A stretch of 64,000 nucleotides of DNA from Cryptomeria japonica (lineage: Eukaryota > Streptophyta > Pinopsida > Cupressales > Cupressaceae). The DNA is taken from the NCBI RefSeq assembly GCF_030272615.1, contig NC_081405.1, positions 475,980,008 to 476,044,007 on the forward strand. Reading direction: 5' to 3'. Shown piece after piece: positions 45,660-58,029 of the stretch (position 1 is its first letter; every line of letters starts with the position of its first letter). Below the pieces are notes generated by a model, which made no database searches, was not told the origin of the DNA, and saw nothing but the letters and a program-made list of their open reading frames with translations. The position numbers and the translations under genes are program-made.

Positions 45660-47153
45660 TGTTGGCATATGTGCAGAATATGTTGACATGATGATATTGT
45701 GTTGTCATTGATGTCAATATGCTGAAAGTGAACCAGTAATATGCTGAAGAGTGAACTGGTAACATGATAAGGAGTGAACAGGATTATTGAAGTTAAGCAA
45801 CTGACAAAGTGAACTAGTATGATGTTGTTAACCAGAATCGGTATATCAGAACGAGAACCGGTATATGGAATGTTTTGTATCAAGGGTTCATATGGAATGA
45901 CTACCGATTGGTAGTCTCAGCTTCAGGGTTTCCAGTTGAAGTGTTTTGAGCTTGTGTGTTTGAACCGATGGCATTGTGTGATGAGTTAGCATTGTGATGG
46001 AGATCAGATCATGTTGCCACGTCAGCCTTGTGCACGTGAAGGATCTTGCATGAAGGAGATTGATCCTATCTAGCGTGGGAATGTGCAAAGTCTCTGCAAA
46101 TGGTGGAGAATGCGTGATGGGTTATCGCCTCCAAGAAGCAGTGAAAAACAAATGATAGAGAATGTCTTGAGATCTATTCAAGATAGTTGTATTCAAATGC
46201 AAAGTGTTCAATGGTCAGAATTGAACTGACTAAATTTATCAACCTAAGTGTTTAGGGTGTAGGGTTTATGCTACCAACCTATCTGTTTCCTATAAGGTCG
46301 ATGTTGTGTTTCATGTTGAAGTTGTTGGCAAATGTTTTGTGTGTATCTATGTGTAGAGATACATGATTCTTGCCATATCAATTGAGAGGATTGATACTTG
46401 CATAGTGTGTGTGCAGAAGGAAGGAACTAAAGTGGATCTGCATTAGAATTGAGTGCTATTACCAGATCATTGTGATACCTGTTGATCTCTAACCACTTCA
46501 ACAGTTGGAAAATCTCTTAACAGGGTGGCTTTAACCAACTTGTTGTAAATCCTTTAACAGGGTGACTCAAAGCCATTGAGTTCATAAATTCCTCTAACAA
46601 GGTAACCTCTAATAGGGTTTAACCCTTAACTAGGTATTCTAGCCATCCCTTAACCAGGTGATCCCTAACAGGATCGGTTCCTAACAGAACCTGTTGTAAT
46701 AGTCTTTAACCGGACTAGGCTCCTAATAGAGCGGACTTCTAAAGAGTTCAAAACAACTTGTGGGTATTCATCCCCACTGTGGTTTTTCCCAGTTGGATTT
46801 CCACGTGAAAAATATGTGTGTCATGTGTGATGCCTCTTTCATGTGATGTTTTATTATTTATTGTTTAGTGGTTAATCATTGTATCTATGATGATAGATTA
46901 TCTGTTTATGCATAAGGACAAAGTGGAAATGAGGGAGTAGGTTGTATGGAAACTTAAAAAGATTGACCAGTTCATGTCTTTCACAGTTGCATTGTGTTTG
47001 ACTGGTAGTAATCTGGTTTAGATCAGTGCGAGGGATTGCCAGTAGTTTATAGTTTGCAATCAAACCTGTCTAGGAAAAGTTTTTTGTACCTGTAGTGATT
47101 CACCCCCCCTTTCAGTATCGATTTGGTACTCACTATTCATCATTGAGTTATCA
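45660..47153 (+). repeat. C3 5' LTR
   Basis: It starts TGTTGGCATATGTGCAG and ends ...CATTGAGTTATCA. Around 46513-46745 it holds about eleven degenerate CYYTAACARGGT units spaced about 20 bp. These are followed by gtggtttttcccagttgg near 46781 and a C-tract at 47101-47109. Confidence 0.95.
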
Positions 47154-47155
47154 AT

Positions 47156-47167
47156 TGGTATCAGAGC
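47156..47167 (+). other. C3 primer binding site
   Basis: TGGTATCAGAGC, two bases past the LTR end, tRNA-iMet type. Confidence 0.95.
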
Positions 47168-47224
47168 ACCCTCCAGGTCCTTTGTGTTGTAAGCTTAACT
47201 GCTTGAGGGAAAGATCCTATTGTA

Positions 47225-50200
47225 ATGATGAAGAGGGAAGGTCCAAAGTTCAACAGATACAATTTTAAAATATGGAAAGACAGAATGAAGATATACATCA
47301 GAAGCATGGTTGCTCAGCACTGGAGCTATGTTGAACATTCCTATGCCATTCCTACCGGTACTCTCACCGATCATCAAAAGAGAGAGATCCAGGAGAATGG
47401 GAAAGTCATGGAAGCCTTAATCAGTAGTTTATCTAACATTGAGTTTATTGATGTCCAGGATAAAGAAAATCCCAAATAAGTATTGGATACTCTTGAGAAT
47501 ATCTATGGAGGTGATGAGCATGTGAAACAAGCTAAGGAAGAAAGCCTTAGAGGAAAGTTTGAAGATATGTAGATGGTTGAATGAGAGACCATTCAACAAT
47601 ATGGAATAAGAATCAAAATTGTTGTTGGAGATATCAAGAGTACAATTGGTAAAATGGAAGATACGACTGTTGTTAGGAAAGTTTTGAGATCCTTATTACC
47701 AGTCTATGCAATAAGGGTTGCTGCTATTTAGGAGTTGAGGTCAATAGACAAGACCAAGGTGTCCCTAGAATCCATCATTGCAAAGTTAATAGCCCATGAG
47801 CTAAATAGTTTTGATGGCAGTGTTCAAAAGACTGAATCGACTTTTAGAGCATTTGCTGCACCATCCAGAAAAGGAAAAGAAGCAAGCACCAGTGGTGAAC
47901 CAAGACAGAATAGACAGAATAGAGAAATGGATGATGAGGAGATTCTGATGGAATTTGAAGCTCTTCTTGCCAAGAGACTTCCTAAGGGAACTGGTAAATA
48001 CAGAGCTAAGCTTCCTTTGAAATGCTTCTCTTGTAACTAGATAGGACACATTGCTATAAACTGTCCTAATGGTGATAGAAAGGACAAACCGGAAAGGTTC
48101 AAGAAATTCAAAGGAGGAGACCAAAGAAACTATTTTGTAGCAGTTGATGAAGGTGTCATAGATGAGGAATCAGAAGATGAAGAAAATGAAGATATTGTGT
48201 TTGTTGTAGTCAAGGAGGATGTGTTAGACAAGAAGGCTCTTGTTTCCCGCTTTGATAATTCCAATGAGTGGATTATTGATAGTGGTTTCTCTCACCATAT
48301 GATTGGTGTCCGGAGCAAGTTTATATCTTTGGAAGAGTATGTTGGTGGTGTGGTTCATTTTGGTAATGATGCACCATGTATGGTCAAAGGCAGAGGGTCC
48401 ATCTCTCTAAATGGAAAGAGCAGTGCTGACAATGTGTATTGGGTGGAAGGTCTCAGACATAATCTATTGAGTGTTGCCCAGCTGAATGATAGTGGACTCA
48501 CTCTGGAATTCAAAAATGGAGTGTGCAAAATCAAAGGAAAGAATGGTGAACTAATGGCCATCAGTAACTTATTTCAGTTGAATGCAAATATAAGTACATG
48601 TCTTATGGCTAAGTTTGATAATAGCTGGATATGGCATAGGAGACTATGCCATGTAAACTTTGATAACATAGTAAAGGCCGGTAAGATCAAGGCAGTTAGA
48701 GGACTGCCAATGCTAAGAAAACCAAAAAATCCTTTGTGCAAAGAATTTCAACTGGGGAAAATGTCTTCCTCAACCTTCAAAGGTAAATCTTTCACCGCTG
48801 ACAACTTACTTGATCTTGTGCATACTGATTTGTGTGGTCCTATGAAAACTAGGAGTGTGCAGGGAGATAGGTATTTTATGATTCTTATAGATGATTGCTT
48901 AAGAATGATGTGGGTCACATTCTTGAAGGACAAGTCTGAAGCCTTTGGAAAGTTCAAAGCTTTTAGAGCACTGGTAGAAAGGAAAGTGGTAGAAGAATCA
49001 AATGCCTTAGAACTGATCAAGGAGGAGAATTCACTTTTGGTGAATTCAACAAATATTATGAAGAGAATGGCATCAAGAGGTAACTGTCTACCCCCAGACT
49101 CCACAATAGAATGGCTTAGCAGAGAGAAAAAACTGGATGGTGGTTGAAGTGGCTAGAACCATACTAATCCAAGGAAAGGTTGCTCACACCTTTTGGAGAG
49201 AAGCGGTGAACACTGCAGTGTACACAATGAACTGGGTACTCATCAAGAAAGGAAAGGATAAGACTCCTTATGAGTACTAGACCGGAAAGACACCAGTGGT
49301 AAGCTACTTCAGAGTGTTTGGTAGTAAATTTTATATCAAGAGGAGTGAACATCAGAGCAAGTTTGATGCTAAATGTGATGAGGGAATATTCCTAGGGTAT
49401 TCCACTAAGATAAAAGCTCTCAAATATTTCAACAATAGGACTCAGAGAATTGTTGAAAGCATCAATGTTAGGGTTGATGAAAACTCTAAGAAATCAGAGG
49501 AAACTGGTAGAGAGCATGTAGGAGATGAACCAATAGTAACCTTCTGGGAACTGGTTGCTAATCAGCCCAATACCAATAATTATGCTCCTATACCGGTAGA
49601 TGCTGATGTTGATGAAGATGATGAAGAAAAGCAAGAGGAAGCTATTAAGAATAGACCTAGGTATGTCAAACTCAATCATGATCCAAAGAAGATCATAGGA
49701 GACAAAGATGCAGGAATTCTTACAAGAAGAAAGGTTAGAGAAAGCTCATGTATGATCTTTGAATTGGAGCCTAAATCGTTCAAAGAGGCACATAAAGATG
49801 AAGACTAGATCAAGGCAATGGAGGATGAACTTGACCAGATAGAGAAGAATGGTACATGGTCTTTGGTACCCAGACTGGAGCATAAAAATGTCATTGGAAC
49901 CAAATGGGTCTTCAGAAATAAGCTGAATGAGGATGGCACAGTGGTAAGGAACAAAGCCAGACTAGTATGTAAAGGATAAGCCCAAGAAGAAGGAGAAGAC
50001 TATGGAGAAACCTTTGCTCCAGTAACAAGATTGGAAGGAGTTCGTATGCTTCTTGCATATGCAACTTTTAAAGGATTCTAGGTGTACCGAATGGATGTAA
50101 AATCTGCTTTTTTAAATGGAATACTTGAAGAGGAGGTGTATATAGAGCAGCCAGATGGGTTTGCCCTATCAGAAGATAATGACATGGTGTGTAGGCTATA

Positions 50201-51301
50201 TAAAGCCTTATATGGACTAAAGCAGGCACCAAGGGCATGGTATGAACACTTGCATTCCCATCTTGTGAAGATTGGATTTGAAAGAACAAGTGAAGATAGC
50301 AATATCTACTTGAAATCAGAAGGAGATCAGATTCTGATCTGTGAAGTATTTGTTGATGACATAATCTTTAGTGGAGATGACAAGATGAGTCATGACTTTG
50401 TAGATGAGATGAAAAAGGAGTTTGAAATGTCACTCAGGGGAGATTAAGTTCTTCATCGGACTGTAGATTCAACAAATGAAAAATGGAATCTTTATTACTT
50501 AGTCTAAGTATGTCAAAGAGGTGTTGACGACGTTTGGCATGGAAGATAGTAAATTAGTTGGTACACCAATGGTGACCAGCTGTAAACTATCAAAAGAAGA
50601 TGACTCAGCATTGGTAAATGAGAAGGAATATCGATCAATGATTGGTAAGATGCATTATGTAGTGCATAGAAGACCAGACATTGCACATGCAGTGGGTATT
50701 ACCGCTCAGTTTCAGCAAAAGCCCAAGAGAGTCCCACTTGGTAGTAGTCAAGAAGATTCTTAGATATCTGAAGGGAACTATTGACTATGGATTATGGTAT
50801 CCATACAATAATGATTTCAACCTAAAAGCATTCATAGATGCTGATTGGGCTGGTAATGTAAATGGCCGGAAGAGCACAACTGGTGGTGCATTCTTTCTTG
50901 TTGGTAGACTGGTCTCATGGATGAGTAAAAAGTAGAGTTGTTTCTCTCAGTCTACAACAGAAGCAAAGTATGTTGCATCTTTTATGAACTGCACCCAGAC
51001 TATTTTGATGAAACATGTATTGAATGGCTTCAAAGTTTCTGTATCTAAATCGATAAGTATATTCTGTGACAACACAAGTGCAATTAACATTTCCAAGAAT
51101 CTAGTTTTACATGCTAGAACCAAGCACTTTGAACTCAAGTATCATTTCTTGAGGGAAAAGTTGCAGAACAAAGAGGTGGTATTGGAACATGTTTCCAATA
51201 AGGAGCAGTTAGCAGACATATTCACCAAGCCTCTACCGAAGGCTACTTTTACCTATCTAAGAGGTGAGTTGGGGGTGCAACCCCTTCAAGAGGTAATCTA
51301 A
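47225..51301 (+). pseudogene. gag-pol: C3 gag-pol polyprotein, broken
   Basis: ATG at 47225 or 47228. In order: Gag (FNRYNFKIWKDRMKIYIRSM), CCHC knuckle near 48021-48063 split by a TAG, protease DSG near 48278 (EWIIDSGFSHHM), integrase zinc-binding region (HRRLCHVNF) and core with a frameshift near 49080-49145, RT with FVDD near 50350, and RNase H (FIDADWAGNV) ending at 51301. Many stops, mostly TAG: 47569, 47728, 48038, 49278, 49806 and 50080, plus TAA at 47477 and 49978. Further frameshifts occur near 50445 and 50740. The C-terminal 105 codons (50984-51301) are still open. Confidence 0.92.
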
Positions 51302-51546
51302 AGGTTTGTGCTCCACATCAGTCAGATTTTACTTTTCTATATCTTTTCAAGATTGATGTGTTGAAGGATGCTACTCCTTAGGGGGAGAAGCATAGTGGAA
51401 CAAGGAAGCTTGTGCCTCCACTTTGGCATTGTTGTCAAAGGGGGGGAAGATGTGAAGTGGAAAAGATATCTACAATATTAAGGAGAAGATTTGATGCAGA
51501 AAGAGAAATATCTTTGTATATTGCCATCAATGCCAAAGGGGGAGAT
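51302..51546 (+). other. C3 3' UTR with polypurine ladder
   Basis: Tracts are at 51381-51390 and 51437-51450; the terminal PPT aaagggggagat is at 51535-51546, preceded by catcaatgcc exactly as in C1 and E3. Confidence 0.9.
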
Positions 51547-53018
51547 TGTTGGCATATGTGCAGAATATGTTGACATGATGATATTGTGTTGTCATTGATG
51601 TCAATCTGCTGAAAGTGAATCGGTAATACGCTGAAGAGAGAACTGGTAACATGATAAAGAGTGAACAAAATTATTGAAGTTAAGAAACTGACAAAGTGAA
51701 CCAGAACCGGTATGTCGGAATGAGAACTGGTATATGGAATTTTTTGTATCAAGGGTTCATAGGCATGACTACCGGTTGGTAGTCTCAGCTTCAGGGTTTT
51801 CGGTTGAAGTGTTTCGAGCCTGTGTGTTTCAACTGATGGTATTGTGTGATGAGTTAGCATTCTAATGGAGATCAGATCATGTTGCCATATCAGCCTTGTG
51901 CACGTGAAAGTTCTTGCATGAAGGAGATTGATCCTATCTACCTCGGGAGTGTGCAAAGTCTTGGTAAACAGTAGGGAATGTGTGATGGGTTATCGCCTCT
52001 AAGAAGTGGTGAAAAATGAACGATGGAGAATGTCTTGAGATTTGTTCAAGACCATTGTATTCAAATGCAAAGTGTTCAATGGTCAGGATTGAACTGACTA
52101 AATTTCTCAACCTAAGTATTTAAGGTTTAAGGTTTATGCTACTGACCTATCTGTTTCCTATAAGGTCGATGTTGTGTTTCATGTTGAAGTTGTTGGCAAA
52201 TGTTGTGTGTGTATCTATGTGCAGAGATACGTGAATCTTGCCAGACCAATTGAGAGGATTGATACCTGCATAGTGTGTGTGCAGAAGGAAGGAACTAAAG
52301 TGGATCTGCATTGGCATTGAGTGCTATTACTAGATCATTTTGATACCTATTGATCTCTAACCACTTGAATAGTTGGAAAATCCCTTAACAGGGTAGCTTT
52401 AACCAGCTTGTTGTAAATCCTTTAACAGGGCAACTCAAAGTGATTGAGTTCATAAAATCCTCTAACAAGGTAACCTCTAACAGGTTTTAACCCTTAATCG
52501 GGTATTCTAGCCATCCCTTAACTAGGTGATCCCTAACAGGATCGGTTCCTAGCTGAACCTGTTGTAATAGTCTTTAACCGGACTAGGGTCCTAACAGAGC
52601 AGACTTCTAAAGAGTTCAAAACAACTTGTGGGTATTCATCCCCACCATGGTTTTTCCCAGTTGGGTTTCCATGTGAAAAATATGTGTGTCATGTGATGCC
52701 TCTTTCATGTGATGTTTTGTTATTTCTTGTTTAGTAGTAAATCATTGTATCTCTAATGATAGATTATCTGTTTATGCATAACGATAAAGTGGAAATGAGG
52801 GAGTAGGTTGTATGGAAAGATAAAAAGATTGACCGGTTCATGTCTTTCACAGTTGCACTATGTTTGACCGGTAGTAATCTGGTTTGGACCAGTGCTAGGG
52901 ATTGCCAGTAGGTTACAGTCTGCAATCAAACTGTTTCATGAAAAAAAATTTGTGCCTGTACTGATTCACCCCCGTCTTAGTACTAGTTTGGTACTTACTA
53001 TTCATCATTGAGTTATCA
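51547..53018 (+). repeat. C3 3' LTR
   Basis: It pairs with 45660-47153 over its full length with scattered, mostly transition, differences and small deletions. It ends ...GAGTTATCA directly before ggaac. Confidence 0.95.
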
Positions 53019-53023
53019 GGAAC

Positions 53024-53522
53024 TTAATTGCGAATCTGCGATGCAAGTGTTGCTTTATTGTAGATTGTGTGCAGATAGACTAAAGAAAACTGGAAGAAAC
53101 TATACTCCTCAAAATGTGTGATGCTCTTAGTTCCACACCCATCTCTAGATATAGGATTTTCCTTAGCCATAGATAGGAGCTGATTTATTATGAATGGAAA
53201 GTGGGTGAAATGGGAGGTTTATTATGAATGGCTAACCAATCTTAGGAAGATCAATAACAAGCCATGATGGGAATGGGTAAGTGTGTTATGGATGAATAGG
53301 TTATGAGTGTGTGCAAAGTGAAATGATGAGATTGAATCTTGAAGGAGGGAGGAGCAATGTCTCTACACATGGCGATAGTGACCCATTTTCACCATGGTAC
53401 TTGCCCAGGGCGCCACTAAAGTGGTTTTCACCATTGGACGGATTTATTTCTCTTTACTTTTTTTGTTTTTTTTGGTTTTTTTTTTGTATTTTTGCATTAG
53501 GATACTTTGAAGAGCTATGTGT
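53024..53522. other. Interior of relic Z, right segment
   Basis: It continues the sequence left of C3. No convincing coding; a T-rich run lies at about 53458-53485. It ends where the LTR of T begins. Confidence 0.4.
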
Positions 53523-54660
53523 TGTAATACCCTAAAAATGGTCATCTAAACCATGGGCCCCTAATCTCGACAACATCACCAAGGTCCTAACCAAAAGGCA
53601 ATTAAATAAATCTTGAGCACATAATTAATTCTTTAATTATCAAATATCACATGGCAAAATCAATTACCCAATATTAATTAAATATTTATTTAATTAATTG
53701 AATCATTCCAAGAATATTCATTTTAATCAATTATTCTATTTTAATTTATTAAGCATCTTTGCATATTTAATTAATTAATAAATTTGCCATTCAATCATGC
53801 AAAAACAAATTAATTTACTACAAAAAGAAGAATTTATTACAAAACAAAGAGTTGAATTGAAAATTAAATAAAAGAATTGAATTGAGAGAGAAATCAAACT
53901 TGAGATATTATTCCTTTTTCTAAATTGAGAATTTGAAATCAGAAAAGCAATTAATTGAATTATTAATTATTCTCTTATTTTGGAACTCAAAGCTTTTCAG
54001 AAAAAGAAGTTCAGTTGCATTAAAAAGACTCTTTTCTTGATTAAATTGAAGAATTATCTATTTTTATCAAAAATGCATGGAATCAATTTATTATTGTTTT
54101 CCAATGCAACTTGGACTTCTAATTCGAATGCATTTCAATTGAACTATAATTGGAATCTATCTCAAGGTTAACTCAACTTGATTTCTCAATTATTTCACTT
54201 AATCCTAAATTGAGCTTTTTCATCATCTCTCTGTAATTCTCTATAAATTCAATCATCAGCTCTCATTCCAATTCACCCCAGAGATTTTTGAGAATACATC
54301 ATTATTATGTTGATTTTGCTCTGGAGACATTGATTGATTATCATTGGTTTTTTTTTAGATTATTTGCATCCATCTTACATCCATTATTGCTTGAAGTGAT
54401 TTTTTTCTTGAATTATTCATCCATTTTTTTACATCCATATAGCTTAATATCATATAGATTAAATCCTTCATCTTGGTGTAGTCTAGTCACTGGTATTGCT
54501 TATAACAAACTGAGAGCAATCCTATACTCGCATCTTGTAGAAGGCAATGGGTCGCTTTGCTATGGTTTATTTTTATTGACAATTGATTACTAATCATGCA
54601 TATAATTACTTAATTGAAGTGTTGTGCTTGCAGCTATAGGTTCACTTTGTCACACACACA
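53523..54660 (+). repeat. LTR of Tat/Ogre-like element T, first copy
   Basis: It starts TGTAATACCCTAAAAATGG, a typical plant gypsy LTR start, has an AT-rich palindrome near 53672-53695 and ends cacacacaca at 54660. Its last 185 bp recur at 57834-58007, where they are followed by a primer site, so this is read as the T LTR. The element's right end lies beyond the window, so no partner LTR is available. Confidence 0.6.
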
Positions 54661-54892
54661 TGTGTAAAAACTACAACGGTGCATGATGTTGATAGGATCC
54701 TCTAAAGGTTCTCCCTCTGGGGTTGAGAGCTGATATGCACCGGATCCATAGGCTGTTGTAATGATGTAAGGACCAAGCCAATTTGGTTCAAACTTGCCCT
54801 TCTTCTCTCTGCCTTGGTGATTTTTAGGATTATCTTTAAGAACTAAGTCACCTACCTCAAATGTGCAAGGATTTACCTTGTGATTTGATGGG
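54661..54892 (-). pseudogene. Tat-lineage integrase C-terminal fragment
   Basis: The minus strand reads VGDLVLKDNPKNHQGREKKG, then KFEPNWLGPYIITTAYGSGA and YQLSTPEGEPLEDPINIM without a stop. This is the C-terminal part of the Ty3/gypsy pol polyprotein of the Tat/Athila type. It ends abruptly at the T LTR end and upstream at about 54892, so only about 75 codons remain. It could derive from a relative of T itself. Confidence 0.7.
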
Positions 54893-56450
54893 ATGGGGTT
54901 TGGGATAGACTAGCCTAGTCTATGCTCTTGGATCCTTTCATTGGATCACCTAGTGTTCTCTACACACCCTAGGGTCTCTAGGACTTCCCTTTGCTTGAGG
55001 AATCCCCTGACCATGCCCAATCCACCTACCAATTAGTTGCATTGGTGCTCCTAAGGTCTCACCTACTCATGAGACTCAAAACCCCTTACTATGGCTAATA
55101 AGGGCTAATCTTGTTCCATACCTTCCAAAGTCTTAGCAAGGTTGTTTAGGGTTTATTTCATGGTCTACCCACCCATTCATGAGCCCCCAAGAGGTTTCAA
55201 GATTCTAACCCCTTACCGATTTCACAAATTTGGGTTTTTGCCTTCAAAAAGGGCTACAAGGATTAGGACCAATTAGGCCTCCTAACCGGTCTTCTAGGAC
55301 TCCCTCTCATAGACGATGCACAAACAACCCAAACAACCAAAAAGGATTGGCATTCATTTGGAAAGGACTCAAATATTTTCTAGGTTTTAGGCCTCCAAGT
55401 GTCTGTACACTATCCTAGGTGGATTTTAAGGTTTTCAAGGGTTTTTGTGAGGGTTTTTAGAGTCTGCCTGGGGTGAGTGATTTGAGTTTTAGCCACCTTG
55501 TTTGGATTGGTGGAGGCTCCTTCTTCACGCCAATGATGCTTCACTCACTCGTCTATAATTCCTCCAAAGGATGCACTCTCCACTAATCAACATTGCTCTC
55601 CAAGACCTCTGCACCAACAATCATTCCTAACCGGGTACTGTCCAGTCTCGCCTAGGAATGGGTCTTTGCTTGGCCTCCTTGCATTTCAAAGGGCCCTACT
55701 TGCTTGGGACTATAGTACAGGGTCTTCACATCCATTCCCCATGGTTTCATGGTGGTTCCACAACGGGGAATGGAGTTAAGACTTCATTTACTCAAACCGG
55801 TCCAAAACTAGATAGTAAGGCTGCAACTTACAAATTATTTACAAACACACTACACCGGTAAAGAAAAAGCTAATCTAATCACTCAAAATGAATATATATA
55901 CACCAAAGAAGACATTTCACATAGGTTTTCTTGCAAATAAATCCATTAGTTTGCTTGGTAACTCAAAAATAGTCAGAGTCAAGCTTTTCTTCCTTGGGCC
56001 ATACAAAGTTTGACATCCAACCCATCCAATTAGGATTTGTAACATCTTATACTACTCATACCTTGGTTGGTGTGCTAAATTAGGGCTCTCCATGCACAAC
56101 AAGGGTCTATGACCACTTTGGCTGGAAAAGTTGCTTGACAACTTTTAAAAGTTGTCATGCAACTTTTGCATCTTTTGAGCAACTTTGCCACTGTTGCTTT
56201 TCATGACTTCTAAGCCTATTTTGGGCTATCCTAAGGAAATCAACATGCCAATAAGGCCTAACACACATTCCAGGCACACTCAACCTCTCCTGCACAAGAA
56301 ATCACACAAACACTAAGGACCTAAAACTAGGACCTAGTCTAGCACACATGAGCTCATGGCTCTTATTCATGTACAATGGCTTCATAAGAAGCATAACACC
56401 AACAAAACAAAGAAAGAGAAAGAGTTTGGAAGGGTGCTCCTGCACCATAC
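54893..56450 (-). repeat. Probable 3' LTR region of chromovirus fragment G
   Basis: Non-coding sequence on the 3' side of the chromodomain ORF, beginning after a minus-strand PPT (56451-56460). On the minus strand the LTR should start near 56447 (tggtgcaggagc) and may end near 54893 (...caaatcaca). With no partner LTR the ends are inferred. Confidence 0.4.
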
Positions 56451-56460
56451 TCCCCCTTTT
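56451..56460 (-). other. Polypurine tract of fragment G
   Basis: The minus strand reads aaaaggggga, a few bases downstream of the pol stop codon. Confidence 0.6.
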
Positions 56461-56467
56461 CACACAA

Positions 56468-57833
56468 CTAAGAAATAGAAGAAAAGATGAGAGTCGGGTC
56501 TATTCCAAGTGTCTTGAACCTTCTTTCTTCAACCCATGTAGCTTCAGACTCAGGCTCTCCTGACCACTTCACCAAGTGTTCCGTGTAGACCTGGTGTCTG
56601 GTAGACTTCTTTACTCTGGTTTGCAAGATCTCCTCTTCTTTAGGCTTCTTCACTTGAGGTAAGGTGTTTACATCTAAGTCTTGTAATACCTTAGCTTGAT
56701 TCTCAGTCTGCGCTTCTATCTCACCCTTGTACATGATCAAGTCAGCTACATTAAAGACTGGTGATATAGCTAAATCTGGAGGTAGGTCAATCTTGTAAGC
56801 ATTCTTACCATATTACAACAGGATTCTACAAGGTCCTACCCTTCTCATTTGCAGTTTGGTAGGCTTACCACTTTGCATCCTAGCTTTGCTCAAATGGACC
56901 ACCACATAGTCACCCACCTTGAACTGAACTTCTCTCCTTTTCTCATCCACTTTGGCTTTCAGTTTTTGTGTGGGTTCAAGGATGGCCTTCTTAACCTGCT
57001 CTTGAACTTCCTTGATGGTTTGAGTGAAGTCTTCTACTTGCCCACCCTTCATTTCCAAACTACCAAGGTCTCTCAACTCACATACTCCTCTTGGATGTCT
57101 GCCATAGACAACCTCAAAAGGACTTCTACCAATGGTTCTATTCACACTGTCATTATATGCATACTCTGCTTGAGAAATGATTAGGTCCCATGTTTGGCCA
57201 TACTCCTTAGTTAAACACCTCAACAAGTTACCTAACACCCTATTGATGACTTCAATCTGACCATCTGTTTGTGGATGGTAAGCTGAGCTAAATGACAAGT
57301 TGGTTCCTAGTCTCCTCCATAATGTTTGCCAAAAATGACCCATGAACTTGCTCTCTCTATCTCAAACAATTCTTAAAGGGATTCCATGTATCCTAACATT
57401 CTCTTTGAAGAAGAGATGTGCAACATAGCTTGCATCATGTGTAGTCTTACATTGGATAAAATGATTCATCTTGGAAAATCTATCTACCACTACATAGATG
57501 TTGTTCATACGATTTTTTGTCTTGGGAAGTCCTACTATAAATTCCATGCTTATACATTCCCAAGGTCTGTTAGGGAATGCTAATGGTTGATAGAGACCAG
57601 CATTGCTTGATCCCCCTTTTGCTCTTTGACACACTCCACAATGGTCTACATACCTCTTCACATCTCTTGCCAACTTTGGCCAATAGTAGTACCTCTGTAC
57701 TAAATCCAAGGTTTTATTAATATGAAATTGTCCACTAAAACTACCATTATGCTTCTCTTGGATGAGGTTCTCCCTCATAGATCCTCTAGGTACACACAAC
57801 TAGTTACCCTTGAACAAGAGTCCATTTTGGATA
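56468..57833 (-). pseudogene. pol: Chromovirus integrase with chromodomain, 5'-truncated
   Basis: On the minus strand from 57833: the end of RNase H/start of integrase (GLLFKGN, a stop, then LCVPRGSMRENLIQEKHNG), the HHCC zinc finger (H...H, then CGVCQRAKG), the DDE core with ISMEFIVGLPKT (Glu at the usual Asp) and DRESKFMGHFWQTLW after a TGA at about 57362, then NRTIGRSPFEVVYG. After a stop-containing gap near 56740-56812, a chromodomain (YTEHLVKWSGEPESEATWVE) closes the ORF at 56468. Chromodomain integrases target chromatin in chromoviruses. Everything upstream, including RT, is missing at 57833. Confidence 0.85.
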
Positions 57834-58007
57834 GTGTAATCTAGTCACTGGTATTGCTTATAACAAACTAAGAGCAATCCTATACTCGCATCTTGTAGAA
57901 GGCAATGGGTCATTTATTTTTATTGATTATTGATTACTAACCATGCATATAATGACTTAATTGAAGTGTTTTGCTTGCAGCTACAGGTTCACTTTTTCAC
58001 ACACACA
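57834..58007 (+). repeat. End of T LTR, second copy
   Basis: It repeats 54476-54660 (tctagtcactggtattgct... to cacacaca) with a short deletion and several substitutions, and lies directly before the primer site. Confidence 0.85.
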
Positions 58008-58011
58008 TTTC

Positions 58012-58029
58012 TGGTGCCCACCGTGGGGC
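58012..58029 (+). other. T primer binding site
   Basis: TGGTGCCCACCGTGGGGC belongs to the class of primer sites found in plant Tat-type gypsy elements (TGGCGCCCACCGTGGGGC-like). I have not assigned the tRNA. Confidence 0.7.

Larger units (their letters stand above)
45660..53018 (+). mobile_element. C3: full-length Ty1/copia element of a second family
   Basis: Perfect target duplications ggaac flank it (45655-45659, 53019-53023). LTRs are 45660-47153 and 51547-53018 (about 1.5 kb), with a tRNA-iMet primer site, gag-pol and a polypurine ladder. Protein and LTR differ clearly from C1/C2, although the 3' UTR end and primer region are alike. Its LTR resembles that of E1. Confidence 0.95.

Noticed and set aside
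53311-53535. Small plus-strand ORF with a hydrophobic end
   Set aside because: The hydrophobic stretch is a T-rich run; no start context, homology or partner supports it.
56849-57184. Plus-strand ORF of 111 codons
   Set aside because: It is the shadow of the minus-strand integrase, which has recognisable motifs.
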